The notes: generated by a model not told the origin, from the letters alone. A stretch of 64,000 bases of DNA from Akkermansia muciniphila (GCA_945861415.1 CAMAUV010000014.1:1-64000); one strand, 5' to 3'; positions 30,541 to 39,630 are shown, counted from the stretch's first letter. Numbers and translations are program-made.

Positions 30541-31388
30541 AGGTCCATCGCGGATTCGAGGGCCTTGCGCATCACGTCCGCGTCTGGCGTGATGCCGGTC
30601 CAATATTCTACGCCAACGATGCCTTGGTTTACGAGCATGCCGAGACCATCAATGGCCACGCACCCGTGGGCGGCGGCATCGTCTAGGAAACGCGTGCGGA
30701 CCGGATTGAAGATCACATCGGCCACGACCATGCCGGACTTGAGCGAATCCAAAACAAGGTCCAGTCGTGCTTTGGCATCGTAGAGGCCAATGGAAGTGCC
30801 GTTGATGACGATATCGGTTCCGGTTGGCACGGCGTAATCTCCTTGCCACACGACGAGTTCGGCATCCAGTTTCAGCTTATCGCGCAGCAGAGTGACTAGT
30901 TCCGCGCCACGCTTCTCGGAGCGGTTCACGATGGTGATTCGTTTGGTTCCCGCGAGACCGAGTTCCACTGCGATGGCGCGGGAAGCGCCGCCGGCACCGA
31001 AGAGTACTACGGATTTTCCTTTTGGATCGATCTCGGTCTCCAGCGACTTCAGGAATCCTTTCCCGTCCGTGTTTTCGCCAATGAACTGATCTCCTCGGCG
31101 CACGACGCAGTTCACGGCACCCATAACTGCAGCAGATTCGCCCAGACCGTCGAGGTGCGGAATGACGGTGACCTTGTGAGGCAGGCTACAGTTGAAACCT
31201 CGAAAGCCCATCGCCTTCGCCCCTCGCACGGCGACGCCGAGATCCTCTGGCGTCACCTCCATGTTCACATAGCGCCAATGCAGTCCGTGATGCGCAAAGG
31301 CAGCCTCGATCATGGCCACGGTGGGATTGCCCGCCGCGCCCTGCGACATCGAGCCAACGAGTTCGTGAAGAAATTTTGCGGCGCTCAT
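30537..31388 (-). CDS. aroE: Shikimate dehydrogenase-family oxidoreductase
   Basis: The 283-residue product belongs to the AroE family, which reduces 3-dehydroshikimate with NADPH. The substrate-site lysine is in NCSLPHKVTVIPHLD and the aspartate in GENTDGKGFL. The nucleotide loop is LFGAGGASRAIAVEL and the late block is DGLGMLVNQG, as expected. Differences from standard AroE are that the N-terminal serine motif is GSMSQGAAGNP rather than the usual form with SxSP, and the threonine before the lysine motif is serine. The gene lies inside a sugar ABC operon, three bases after rbsB and overlapping rbsA by four. I therefore think it may oxidise or reduce the imported cyclitol, quinate-like or sugar compound rather than serve aromatic amino-acid synthesis. 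If the genome has no other aroE, it may do both. Confidence 0.88.
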   Translation of the reverse strand: MSAAKFLHELVGSMSQGAAGNPTVAMIEAAFAHHGLHWRYVNMEVTPEDLGVAVRGAKAMGFRGFNCSLPHKVTVIPHLDGLGESAAVMGAVNCVVRRGDQFIGENTDGKGFLKSLETEIDPKGKSVVLFGAGGASRAIAVELGLAGTKRITIVNRSEKRGAELVTLLRDKLKLDAELVVWQGDYAVPTGTDIVINGTSIGLYDAKARLDLVLDSLKSGMVVADVIFNPVRTRFLDDAAAHGCVAIDGLGMLVNQGIVGVEYWTGITPDADVMRKALESAMDL

Positions 31389-31391
31389 GGG

Positions 31392-32375
31392 TTATTTCAA
31401 TTCGGGGTCTTTCATTGCGTCCGCCTTGCGATAGAGGCTAGTGGGAATGAGCATCTGCGGAGGAAGACTCTCACCCTTGGAGTGACGGACGATTGCATCC
31501 ACAATGCGCACTCCCATTTTGTCAGGAAACTGAATTGGGTCAGCGTAAATCTTGCCGTCTTTGATCGCCTGCTTGCCCTCCGGTTGGCCGTCAAATCCAA
31601 CAATCACGACCTGCGTTTTGTCGGCCTTCTCCAGCGCCGCCCGGGCGCCGAGTGCTGCAGGATCGTTGATAGCGAAAATGCCGCGCAGATCCGGGTTGGC
31701 CTGTAGCGCATCCTCAGCTGCCTTAAAGCCCATGTCCTTGGCCGCGCCGCTTTCCAATTCAGTGACGATATCGATCTTTGTTTTGCCGCTCGCATTGTGG
31801 GTGTCGATGACCTCCCGGAACCCCTTAACGCGAAGTTGGCAGGACTCCGCCTGTTTGAAATGGAGCACGGCGATTTTTCCGCCTGCTTCGCCAAGCGCTT
31901 CGATCATCGCCTGTCCGGCCTCTTTGCCCCCGCCATAGTTGTCTGTGGCGATCTGCGTCACAATTTTTACGCCGGGCTCATTGCAGGGAATGTCCACCGT
32001 GAAGACCGGGATGCCCGCCGTATTGGCTTCCTGGATCACGGCGACGCTAGCCTTGGAATCACAGGGGCTGATTACAATGGCACTCACCTTTTTGACGATG
32101 AAATCCTTGATCTGATTGCCCTGCTTCGCAGGATCCTTGTCTGCGCTGACTACAATGGTCTCGTAGCCATGCTTCTTGCCCTCGGTAGTAATTTTATCAC
32201 CGATCACCATGAAGAATGGATTATCGAGTGTAATTAGAGAGACGCCGATGCTACCTCTGGCAGCGGGGGTCTGTGAGCCGGACGAGGAAGAGCCCGACGC
32301 GGACGCGGGTTTGTCACCACATCCGGCTAGGAGGGCGATCATAGAGGCAAGTAAAGCAAGGATATGAGGTCTCAT
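31392..32375 (-). CDS. rbsB: Ribose-type periplasmic sugar-binding lipoprotein
   Basis: The 327-residue product begins with a lipoprotein signal (LLASMIALLAGCGD; lipobox cysteine at about residue 19) and a serine/glycine-rich linker. It then folds as a type I periplasmic binding protein of the RbsB/D-ribose class: GVSLITLDNPFFMVIGDKIT, VIVSPCDSKASVAVIQEAN-like block, IPVFTVDIPC, IATDNYGGGKEAGQAM, GIFAINDPAALGARAAL, VVIVGFDGQPEGKQAIKDG. It delivers substrate to the RbsAC complex at the outer face of the membrane. It is the first gene of the operon. A 125-base space upstream, after the end of the dehydrogenase gene, should hold the operon promoter. There is no strong Shine-Dalgarno sequence. 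The start at 32375 fits the signal peptide. Confidence 0.94.
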   Translation of the reverse strand: MRPHILALLASMIALLAGCGDKPASASGSSSSGSQTPAARGSIGVSLITLDNPFFMVIGDKITTEGKKHGYETIVVSADKDPAKQGNQIKDFIVKKVSAIVISPCDSKASVAVIQEANTAGIPVFTVDIPCNEPGVKIVTQIATDNYGGGKEAGQAMIEALGEAGGKIAVLHFKQAESCQLRVKGFREVIDTHNASGKTKIDIVTELESGAAKDMGFKAAEDALQANPDLRGIFAINDPAALGARAALEKADKTQVVIVGFDGQPEGKQAIKDGKIYADPIQFPDKMGVRIVDAIVRHSKGESLPPQMLIPTSLYRKADAMKDPELK

Positions 32376-32500
32376 GTTAATACTGTGGGAAATCTGAGCT
32401 CGGTTGTTTGGCTGGATAAATGGTGAGTCTGCACTCCCGCAACGGCTCTTGTCACGCAAGAATTTTTTGGCGGAGGCAGTGACATTCCGGTGACCGCACA

Positions 32501-35191
32501 CTATTTTTTCAGAAAAGCGGCGATATCGGCAATGGACTGGGCGTCCAGACCGAAATACTGGGGCGGATACATAAGGGAAGTGTTCATCGCCTTTCTTGAT
32601 TGAATTTTGGATTTCGGGATGGTCTGGAGTAGGCCGCCCATGCATTTAATGATAACGGTATCACCGTCGGAAACGATCATGCCAGTTATGGTAAGTCCGT
32701 CTGTGGTTTTGATCTCGGTGCCTTCAAATCCGTGGGAGATCGCTGCCGATGGTTCGGCGATGGCGCGGATAACTTCCTCCAATGACTGCTGTTTGCCAAA
32801 GGTGGTCAGATCGGGGCCGAAATCGACTCCAGTATCGCCCTTGCGGTGACAGGTGTAGCAGGCGGCGGCTAGGGGCGCGCCGCGTTTGGCGTCTCCGGCC
32901 AGCCTCGTAATGTCTGCGGTCGTGGGGAGCTTGGGTGCGTCCGGATTCACTGGCGGCATCTCCACGGCAACCAGTTCGACATTTTCCGGGAGAGCTAGGC
33001 CGTGTTTCTTGATAATGCCCGTAAGGTCATAGTTCTTCCAATCGTTGTTCCGGCGATTCATAAGCCACCAGAAAGCGAGGTCGCGCAGAGGAAAGTCTTT
33101 GGCGGTGGCGAGCGTGGCCATAATATCTGCGGCCCTTGGCGCATCGATGAAGGCGATGGCGGTAAGCATTAGCTTTCGCTGCTCGACGCTAAGTTTTCCT
33201 GAGAGGAGGCGGGTCCTGATATCGGCGAGCGCCTCAATAGGATGCAGACGCCATACAATCCACGCGAAAGCATCTGTCCATGACTCTGCGGGATCAGCGG
33301 GAAATCCGGCGGCAACGGCGGCGTAAACTGCGCTCTCTTTTCCGCTGCTGCCAAGGCCGAAGGCTTCGAGGTAGGCGCGGTCTTTGCCGTCAAACTTTTT
33401 GGCGATCTCTACGAGGAGGGGAACACTCTTTTCCGCAGGTAAATCACGCAGGGTGAGGGCTGCTTCGCGGCGGATGGCGGCGCTTTCGTCGGTCGCCATG
33501 CGCTCGGTCATCACGAGCACGTCATGATTGACGAAACGCAGGGCGCGGCAGGCGACGAGACGCAGCGTAGCGTCATCGCTGGAGAGCATTGGCTTCACTA
33601 GGGAGATGCCTTCATCGCCCATCTGAGCGAGCAGCCACACGGCACGGGCGGCGAAGAAACGATTCTCGCTCTTCAGCAGCGAATCGACGGCAGAAATGGC
33701 TTTGCTGCCCTGAGCCCTGAGGCGGATGAAGCCGCTGTAGCGGACGTTGGGCGAAGGGCTTTTGAGCGCGGCTATCTGGCCTTCGGTGGTGGTCAGATTG
33801 ATCTTCGGCACGATGGATTTGAAGCCCTTGGGGGCGATGCGGTAAATGGTGCCGTGGCGCAGGCCATCGCGCATGCTGCTGCCGCCGACGCCGGGGTCAA
33901 ACCAGTCCGCCACATAGATGGCGCCATCCGGCCCCACGCAAACATCGCTCGGGCGGAAGAGCGTCGGCAATTCATCGGTGACACTCTTCCCTCCGCCGAG
34001 GAAGTCGGAGCCGGCGAACTTCTTTTCCTTGTTGGAGGTGAAGAAGTCGAAGCGCTCCAGTTTGAAACCCGCGCCATCGGGCTTGGGTAAGTAACCGAAG
34101 ACCACATTGCGCGCCGCTTCACAGACGAGCAGCAGACCATTCCATTGTTCGCCCAGAGCGCCGTTTTCATAGAATGCCACCCCGGTTGGTGAGCCGCCTC
34201 CATAGACATCGCCCGCCGGCATGGTTCCGGGGTCTTCCTGCCGCCATTCGGCGATGGCCGGTTTTTGGCCGGGGCGCATGTCCGCTTTCCATGAGCGTTT
34301 GCCATCGGCACTGGCAAAGCCTGCATTGCCTCCTTCTAGGATCGCTGAGACACGGCATGCCGGGGGATCATCGTTGTCGCTCTGGAACAGATCACCGAGC
34401 GAAGTGACGGTCTGCTCGTAGCTGTTGCGGTAGTTGTGGCCCATGATCTTCACGTTGGTTCCGTTGGGATTCATGCGGGCGGTGAAGCCGCCGACCCAGA
34501 CATTGCCGTCGTCGCTTTTCAGGCCGGAAATGGCCACCGAGTCCACCGGGTCCCGGCCCCGGTCGTGCTTGTAGAAGCTGCCCATCCGGAAGGTTTTTCC
34601 GGATTTATCAGTGAACTGCGCGCCGTTGTTGCCCTGATTCCAATACCACTGACCATCGGGTCCGGAGGTGACGCTGTGCAGACTGTGGTCGTGCTGCCAG
34701 CCGTTGAAGCCCGTGAGCAGGGTCGTGCGCTTTTCCGTCGCGGCATCGAACTTCCCATCGCGGTTCGTGTCCTCATAGACATACATGTCCGGCGGCTGGG
34801 AGACCACGACTTTGTCATCGAGTACCGCGACGCCGAGCGGGGCGGCGAGTTCCGGGCTCTGCGTGAAAACGGTGCGCTTGTCGGCCTTGCCGGCCCCCGT
34901 GGTGTCTTCCAGCACAATGATACGGTCGCCCTCCGGCTGCGTCTTGGCTCCGCCGCGGTAATTCATACCCTCCGCGACAAAGAGGCGCCCTTGAGCATCG
35001 AAATCAATGTTGGTCGGCTGGTTCAGCATGGGGGACGTCGCCCACACGGTGACCTCCAGTCCGTCTGCTACCGTGAACATCTCCCGCGGCACCATTGGCG
35101 GGGAGGGAACTTGGGCCTCCTGAGCGGATAAGCATCCAGCTATGCACTCAACAGCCAGAATGATTCTAAGTTTTTGGGATTTGTAATTCAT
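32501..35191 (-). CDS. Membrane-bound dehydrogenase-type protein with HEAT repeats and Pirellula/Verrucomicrobium haem domain
   Basis: The 896-residue exported product has three parts. The N-terminal NHL/quinoprotein-like propeller (about 35-430; FTVADGLEVTVWATSPMLNQ, PTNIDFDAQGRLFVAEGMNY, RPSDVCVGPDGAIYVADWFD) is the domain named for Pirellula/Verrucomicrobium dehydrogenases. HEAT-like helical repeats follow (about 460-730; ARAVWLLAQMGDEG, LRLVACRALRFVNHD). The C-terminal haem-binding domain (about 760-896) has CYTCHRKGDTGVDFGPDL and the later TGMIVSDGDTVIIK and DIAAFLKK. It probably oxidises a sugar or alcohol in the periplasm and passes electrons to the bound haem; the substrate is unknown. 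It is divergent from the DUF1080 gene, a pairing that fits carbohydrate oxidation. Confidence 0.92.
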   Translation of the reverse strand: MNYKSQKLRIILAVECIAGCLSAQEAQVPSPPMVPREMFTVADGLEVTVWATSPMLNQPTNIDFDAQGRLFVAEGMNYRGGAKTQPEGDRIIVLEDTTGAGKADKRTVFTQSPELAAPLGVAVLDDKVVVSQPPDMYVYEDTNRDGKFDAATEKRTTLLTGFNGWQHDHSLHSVTSGPDGQWYWNQGNNGAQFTDKSGKTFRMGSFYKHDRGRDPVDSVAISGLKSDDGNVWVGGFTARMNPNGTNVKIMGHNYRNSYEQTVTSLGDLFQSDNDDPPACRVSAILEGGNAGFASADGKRSWKADMRPGQKPAIAEWRQEDPGTMPAGDVYGGGSPTGVAFYENGALGEQWNGLLLVCEAARNVVFGYLPKPDGAGFKLERFDFFTSNKEKKFAGSDFLGGGKSVTDELPTLFRPSDVCVGPDGAIYVADWFDPGVGGSSMRDGLRHGTIYRIAPKGFKSIVPKINLTTTEGQIAALKSPSPNVRYSGFIRLRAQGSKAISAVDSLLKSENRFFAARAVWLLAQMGDEGISLVKPMLSSDDATLRLVACRALRFVNHDVLVMTERMATDESAAIRREAALTLRDLPAEKSVPLLVEIAKKFDGKDRAYLEAFGLGSSGKESAVYAAVAAGFPADPAESWTDAFAWIVWRLHPIEALADIRTRLLSGKLSVEQRKLMLTAIAFIDAPRAADIMATLATAKDFPLRDLAFWWLMNRRNNDWKNYDLTGIIKKHGLALPENVELVAVEMPPVNPDAPKLPTTADITRLAGDAKRGAPLAAACYTCHRKGDTGVDFGPDLTTFGKQQSLEEVIRAIAEPSAAISHGFEGTEIKTTDGLTITGMIVSDGDTVIIKCMGGLLQTIPKSKIQSRKAMNTSLMYPPQYFGLDAQSIADIAAFLKK

Positions 35192-35448
35192 AATATTTTC
35201 GCGCGACAAAGCCGCGACAAGAATGAGCCGCTCAGCCACGGAACCCGGCACCGCCAATCGCAACCAATATCGTGGCCGGGAAGCTTCAACTTTCAGAGGG
35301 AGCAGAGTAATTCGAGGCGGCTTCCGGCAGCAAGCGAAGGTGAGCTGAGCTTTGAATAAATGCGGCCCCCCGAACGAGCGCCGGCAATGCCGGGACTGCG
35401 GTGAAAATTTACGGTGACGTGATGGATGCTTCGGCACTATGTATCGAA
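35192..35448. promoter_or_regulatory. Divergent promoter region between the haem dehydrogenase and DUF1080 genes
   Basis: These 257 bases must carry both promoters. A short perfect hairpin CCGGCA-A-TGCCGG lies at 35383-35395, about 55 bases before the DUF1080 start. The AT-rich AAAATATTATG lies directly at the dehydrogenase start. I cannot assign -35/-10 boxes with confidence. Confidence 0.35.
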
Positions 35449-36807
35449 ATGATCAAAGCTCTACTCTTTCTACTTGCCGTTGCCACGCTCCCCGCAGCAG
35501 ATGATTCCCTGAAACCCATGTTCAATGGCAAGGACCTTACCGGTTGGGTCCCCATGAACATTGCGCTGGGCACATTCAGCGTGGGCAAAGACGGCACTAT
35601 CATCTGCACGGGCAAACCCGTGGGAATGCTGCGCACGGAGAACATGGTGGAGAACTTCATCCTCGAACTCGAATGGCGGCACCTGATCAGTGGCGGCAAT
35701 AGCGGTGTGTTCGTCTGGGGCGACGGCATACCGGCTCCGGGGAGTTCGTTTCCGCGCGGCATCGAAGTCCAGGTGCTGGACAACGGCTATAACGCGAAGG
35801 GCAAGAACGAGTGGTTCAGCACGCACGGCGACATCTTTGCCGTGCAGGGATCAAAGCTGACGGTGGCCGGCCGCATTTCCCCAAACGGGCAGCGCAGCTT
35901 TCCCATGGAGGAGCGCAGCAAGTCGTCGCCGGAGTGGAATCACTACCGCCTTGTCGGTAACAATGGCGACCTCAGCCTCAGCGTGAACGGCAAGGAAGTC
36001 ACCATCGCCAAAGCCGCGTCACCCCGGAAGGGTTATCTCATGCTGGAGAGCGAAGGCTCAGAGATTCACTTTCGCAACGTGCGCTTTAAAGAACTGCCCT
36101 CCACCAATCCGAAACCGGAGGAAATCGCCCGGGATGCCACGGGCTTTGTCCCCATCTTCACCGGCATCAATCTCGACGGCTGGAAAGTGCCCGAGGGCGA
36201 CAACGGCCACTGGAAAGTCGCCGGCGAAAACATTGACTACGACGCCGCCAGTGAGGCGCCGGGCGAGAAACATCTTTATACTTCTAAGGCGTATTCCAAC
36301 TACACCCTCATCGCCGACTGGCGCATCAAAGAGACGCCCTACATCAACCCTCGCACGCGCAAGATCCTGCCCGACGGCACCGAGGAGAAAGGCCCGGACG
36401 GCAAGCCGCTCGGTATTCCGCTGCCGGACAGCGACAGCGGCATTATCCTCGGCGGTGATCAGCGCTTTCAGGTGAATATTTGGTGCTGGCCCATCGGCAG
36501 CGGCGAGATGTACGGCGTCCGCGGTGATCCAAAAACAACTCCAGAACTCCGCGCTGCCGTCACGCCGAAGATGAAAGCGGACAAGCCCATTGGCGAGTGG
36601 AACCGCTACGAAATCACGCATCGTGACGGCACCGTCACCGTCCTGCTCAATGGCCAGGCCGTCATCCCCGGCGCGAAAATCCCCGACCTGCCTGCAAGCG
36701 GCCCTATCGGTCTCCAGCACCACGGTGGCAAGGACGAGGCAGGTACGTGGAGAAGCCCGCCCTCATTGCTTCAGTGGCGGAATCTGTTCATCAAAGAGTT
36801 GAAGTGA
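35449..36807 (+). CDS. Secreted protein with two DUF1080 (3-keto-disaccharide hydrolase-like) domains
   Basis: The 452-residue product has a signal peptide (MIKALLFLLAVATLPAA) and two concanavalin-like DUF1080 domains. The first runs from about residue 23 (LKPMFNGKDLTGWVP; IEVQVLDNGYN) to about 210. The second runs from about 228 (FVPIFTGINLDGWKVPEGDN) to the end (PIGLQHHGGKDEAGTW, LLQWRNLFIKEL). DUF1080 proteins bind or hydrolyse sugar derivatives, and some act on 3-keto-disaccharides made by periplasmic dehydrogenases. This fits its divergent neighbour at 32501. The ATG at 35449 is preferred over 35401 because it begins the signal peptide. Confidence 0.88.
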   Translation: MIKALLFLLAVATLPAADDSLKPMFNGKDLTGWVPMNIALGTFSVGKDGTIICTGKPVGMLRTENMVENFILELEWRHLISGGNSGVFVWGDGIPAPGSSFPRGIEVQVLDNGYNAKGKNEWFSTHGDIFAVQGSKLTVAGRISPNGQRSFPMEERSKSSPEWNHYRLVGNNGDLSLSVNGKEVTIAKAASPRKGYLMLESEGSEIHFRNVRFKELPSTNPKPEEIARDATGFVPIFTGINLDGWKVPEGDNGHWKVAGENIDYDAASEAPGEKHLYTSKAYSNYTLIADWRIKETPYINPRTRKILPDGTEEKGPDGKPLGIPLPDSDSGIILGGDQRFQVNIWCWPIGSGEMYGVRGDPKTTPELRAAVTPKMKADKPIGEWNRYEITHRDGTVTVLLNGQAVIPGAKIPDLPASGPIGLQHHGGKDEAGTWRSPPSLLQWRNLFIKELK

Positions 36808-36844
36808 CTGCCGGACCTAGCAAAGGCAGTGGCGAAGCCACCGT

Positions 36845-37042
36845 GGAGTGCTCCGACTTGTCGGAGCTTTCGGGGCAGGGCGACTTGTCGCCGGGCACTG
36901 ACGCCCGGGCGCGGTAGGAGCCTTTCTTGATCGGGATAACTCCTCGCCGCGAGGGACGCGCCCGGCCAAAGTGCCGCTTCGCTGGGTTGGTGGCGCCGGA
37001 CAAGTCCGGCCGGGACAAAGCTCCGACAAGTCGGAGCACTCC
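36845..37042. repeat. MITE- or REP-like element bounded by a perfect 26-base inverted repeat
   Basis: The arms 36845-36870 and 37017-37042 are perfect reverse complements over 26 bases, and each arm itself contains the hairpin GCTCCGAC-TT-GTCGGAGC (or its AA-loop counterpart). Inside lie further palindromes of the same style: GGCGAC-TT-GTCGCC at 36879-36892 and CCGGAC-AA-GTCCGG at 36997-37010. Just outside, GTGGC-GAA-GCCAC (36829-36841) may extend it. There is no ORF. The nested AA/TT-loop palindromes indicate a mobile or structure-forming repeat, probably present elsewhere in the genome. It lies between convergent genes. Confidence 0.75.
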
Positions 37043-37124
37043 AAAGCCTGCGGCTGCCAGGTTGGCCCGATGGGAAGAACACGGTACCGCAAAGAAGTTC
37101 GGCTGAACAAGGTTCACGCTCGAA

Positions 37125-38156
37125 TCAATTAACTTCGATGATCGCCTTGATGGCGCCGAGGCCGGGATCCGTGAATTTCTCGAAATCCACTGGCACCTCG
37201 TCGAAACGGAGGCGGTGGGTGATCCAGAGGTTGGTGTTGATCTTGCCGTCGCGGATGAGCCCGATGATATTCGTGAAGTCCCGGGGCAGGGCGTTTCGCG
37301 ACGCAAGCAGGGTGAGCTCGCGCCGGTGAAGCACCGGTGCGTGCGGAAAACTGAGGTCCGATGTTGCGATGCCGACATAGACGACGCGCCCAGTGAAGGC
37401 TGCGTATTCAAAACAGGTGGACATGGATTTGGGGCTGCCGGTGGCGTCGATTACTACGTCCGCGAGTTGGCCATCGGTGAGTTTTTCCAAGGCCGCGAGA
37501 GGCGAGCCATCGGGTTGGAATTCGATACTGTGCTGGATGCCGAGGCTTTTAGCGCAAAAATCCAAGCGTGTGCTGACCAAGTCCATGACAATAGTTTTCA
37601 CATCCATCAGTTTCAAAAATTCGAGGCAGGCGAGCCCAATGGGGCCAGCACCGATCACAAGGACCGTTTCCCCTGGTTGCGGATTGCCGCGCTGCACGGC
37701 GTGGCAGCCTACGGCGAGGGTTTCTACCAAGGCTAGTTGATCGTAGGAAAGATCGTTGCCTGGATGAAGTTTTCGCGCCGGAACAGGGAATACCCCCTGG
37801 CGCAGTCCGCCGTTGTTATGGACACCGGTGACTTGGAGGCCGGGGCAGCAATTTGACGACCCTTTGCGCGAGGTAGGAGTGGCGGGGTTATTGATATAGG
37901 GTTCAAGGGAGCACTTGTCGCCAATGTTCACGTTCGTTACGTCATCAGCCACCGCGACGACTTCGAGGCCGAGTTCGTGGCCCGGAATCCGTGGAAAGGC
38001 AAAGAAAGGGAATTTCCCAAGAAAGCAGGAGACGTCCGTTCCGCAGATGCCCATGCGGTGAGTGCGGACGAGTGCCTCTCCCGGGCCTGGCGAGAGTGGT
38101 TCCGGTAAGTCGATGACACGAATGTCCCTTGGTGCGAAAAATTGAATGGCTTTCAT
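37125..38156 (-). CDS. Zinc-type medium-chain alcohol/polyol dehydrogenase, structural-zinc loop altered
   Basis: The 343-residue product is a medium-chain dehydrogenase of the threonine/sorbitol/galactitol type. Catalytic zinc ligands are in GICGTDVSC and PGHELGLEV; the Rossmann loop is VIGAGPIGLACLEFLK, with an aspartate after the next strand (MDLVS) suggesting NAD. In relatives the structural zinc loop contains four spaced cysteines after EPYI; here that stretch reads EPYINNPATPTSRKGSSNCC, so only the last pair remains. It follows the DUF1501 gene by 58 bases and may share its operon, processing a sugar or polyol. The start at 38156 (MKAIQFFAPRDIRV) is well supported. Confidence 0.9.
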   Translation of the reverse strand: MKAIQFFAPRDIRVIDLPEPLSPGPGEALVRTHRMGICGTDVSCFLGKFPFFAFPRIPGHELGLEVVAVADDVTNVNIGDKCSLEPYINNPATPTSRKGSSNCCPGLQVTGVHNNGGLRQGVFPVPARKLHPGNDLSYDQLALVETLAVGCHAVQRGNPQPGETVLVIGAGPIGLACLEFLKLMDVKTIVMDLVSTRLDFCAKSLGIQHSIEFQPDGSPLAALEKLTDGQLADVVIDATGSPKSMSTCFEYAAFTGRVVYVGIATSDLSFPHAPVLHRRELTLLASRNALPRDFTNIIGLIRDGKINTNLWITHRLRFDEVPVDFEKFTDPGLGAIKAIIEVN

Positions 38157-38214
38157 GGAATTTAGCTGAGGTGAATTCAGGTAAGCCATTGCCGTGTCCA
38201 CAGTGTTTCGCTGG

Positions 38215-39630
38215 TCAGGTGAGGATTTGCTTTACCACTTTTCCCTGCACATCGGTGAGGCGGAAATCGCGGCCCTGAGTGCGGAAGGTAAGGCGTTCGT
38301 GGTGAATGCCCAGTTGATGGAGGATGGTGGCATGGAGGTCGTGGACATGGACGGGGCTTTCGGTGGCGTGGTAACCAAACTCATCGGTCGCTCCGTAGGT
38401 GATTCCCGGTTTCATGCCGCCGCCAGCGAGCCACATGGTGAATCCATGCGGATGGTGATCACGACCCCAGGTTTTCCCGGCAACCTGCGCCACGGGAGTG
38501 CGTCCGAATTCACCTCCCCAGATGACGAGGGTGTCATCAAGGAGGCCGCGTTGCTTGAGGTCGGTGATGAGGGCGGCGGCGGGTTGATCGGCGGCGGCGC
38601 ACTGGCGCTTGTGCTCTTTGTCGATGTCGGTGTGGGAATCCCAGCCGCGGTCGTAGAGCTGGACGAAACGGACGCCGCGCTCGACAAGGCGGCGGGCGAG
38701 CAGGCAGTTGCGGCCGAAGGATGGCTTCGCGGGGTCGGCTCCGTAGAGTTTGAGGATGTGGTCGGGCTCGTCCTTAAGGTCGGCGAGTGCGGGCACGCTG
38801 GCTTGCATGCGGAAGGCGAGTTCGTAGGAGGCGATGCGCGAGGCAATTTCGGGATCGCCCAGCGCGTCAATTTGGCGGCGGTTCATCCACTGGATCAGAG
38901 TGAGTTCGCGGCGCCGGTCGGCGGTGGTCACGCCCGTGGGATTATCGAGGTGCAGCACGGGCGCACCGCTGTTGCGGAAAGGCACGCCCGCATGGCGGGA
39001 ATCGAGAAAGCCATGGCCCCAGAAGCTCTGAAGCAGCGGTTGGCCGTCGCTGGTGCCCGAGGTCAGGACAATGTAGGCGGGCAGGTCGCTGTTTTCGGAA
39101 CCGAGGCCGTAGGAAAGCCACGCGCCCAGTGTGGGGCGGTCGCCGAGTTGCGTCCCGCAGTTCATAAAGTTGACGGCGGGATCGTGGACGTTTGTGTCCG
39201 TGTGCATTGAGCGGATGACGGTGAGTTCGTCCGCAACTTTGGAAAGATGCGGCAGCAGCTCGGAGATGACCGTGCCCGACTGTCCGTGTTTCTGAAACGT
39301 GTAGGGCGAACCTTGCAGCTTCGGCGTGCCGCGAATCAGGGCGAACTGCTGGTGATTTTTCAGCAGCTCCGGTGGAATGGTCTGGCCTTCGAGTTCGTTG
39401 AGCTTCGGCTTCGGGTCGAACAGGTCCACTTGCGAGGGCCCGCCCGCCATGAAGAGGAAGATGACGCGTTTGGCTTTCGGCGCGAAATTGGGAAAGCCCG
39501 GCAGTCCGCCGGACGCGAGCAACTCAGGCTTCAGCAGCGACGCCAGCGCCAAAGCGCCAAGACCGCCGGCGGAGCGTCCGAGAAATGCTCTGCGCGTGAG
39601 CGCCGCGTGGGAACTGGACGCTGGTTTCAT
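38215..39630 (-). CDS. DUF1501 protein, Tat-exported
   Basis: The 471-residue product has a twin-arginine signal (TRRAFLGRSAGGLGALALA) and DUF1501 blocks: [66 protein letters not shown] and an end motif RLTDVQGKVVKQILT. It starts by ATGA overlap with the preceding PSCyt2/PSD1 gene, so the pair is translationally coupled. The family lies in the alkaline phosphatase/sulfatase fold group, but its reaction is unknown. Confidence 0.94.
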   Translation of the reverse strand: MKPASSSHAALTRRAFLGRSAGGLGALALASLLKPELLASGGLPGFPNFAPKAKRVIFLFMAGGPSQVDLFDPKPKLNELEGQTIPPELLKNHQQFALIRGTPKLQGSPYTFQKHGQSGTVISELLPHLSKVADELTVIRSMHTDTNVHDPAVNFMNCGTQLGDRPTLGAWLSYGLGSENSDLPAYIVLTSGTSDGQPLLQSFWGHGFLDSRHAGVPFRNSGAPVLHLDNPTGVTTADRRRELTLIQWMNRRQIDALGDPEIASRIASYELAFRMQASVPALADLKDEPDHILKLYGADPAKPSFGRNCLLARRLVERGVRFVQLYDRGWDSHTDIDKEHKRQCAAADQPAAALITDLKQRGLLDDTLVIWGGEFGRTPVAQVAGKTWGRDHHPHGFTMWLAGGGMKPGITYGATDEFGYHATESPVHVHDLHATILHQLGIHHERLTFRTQGRDFRLTDVQGKVVKQILT

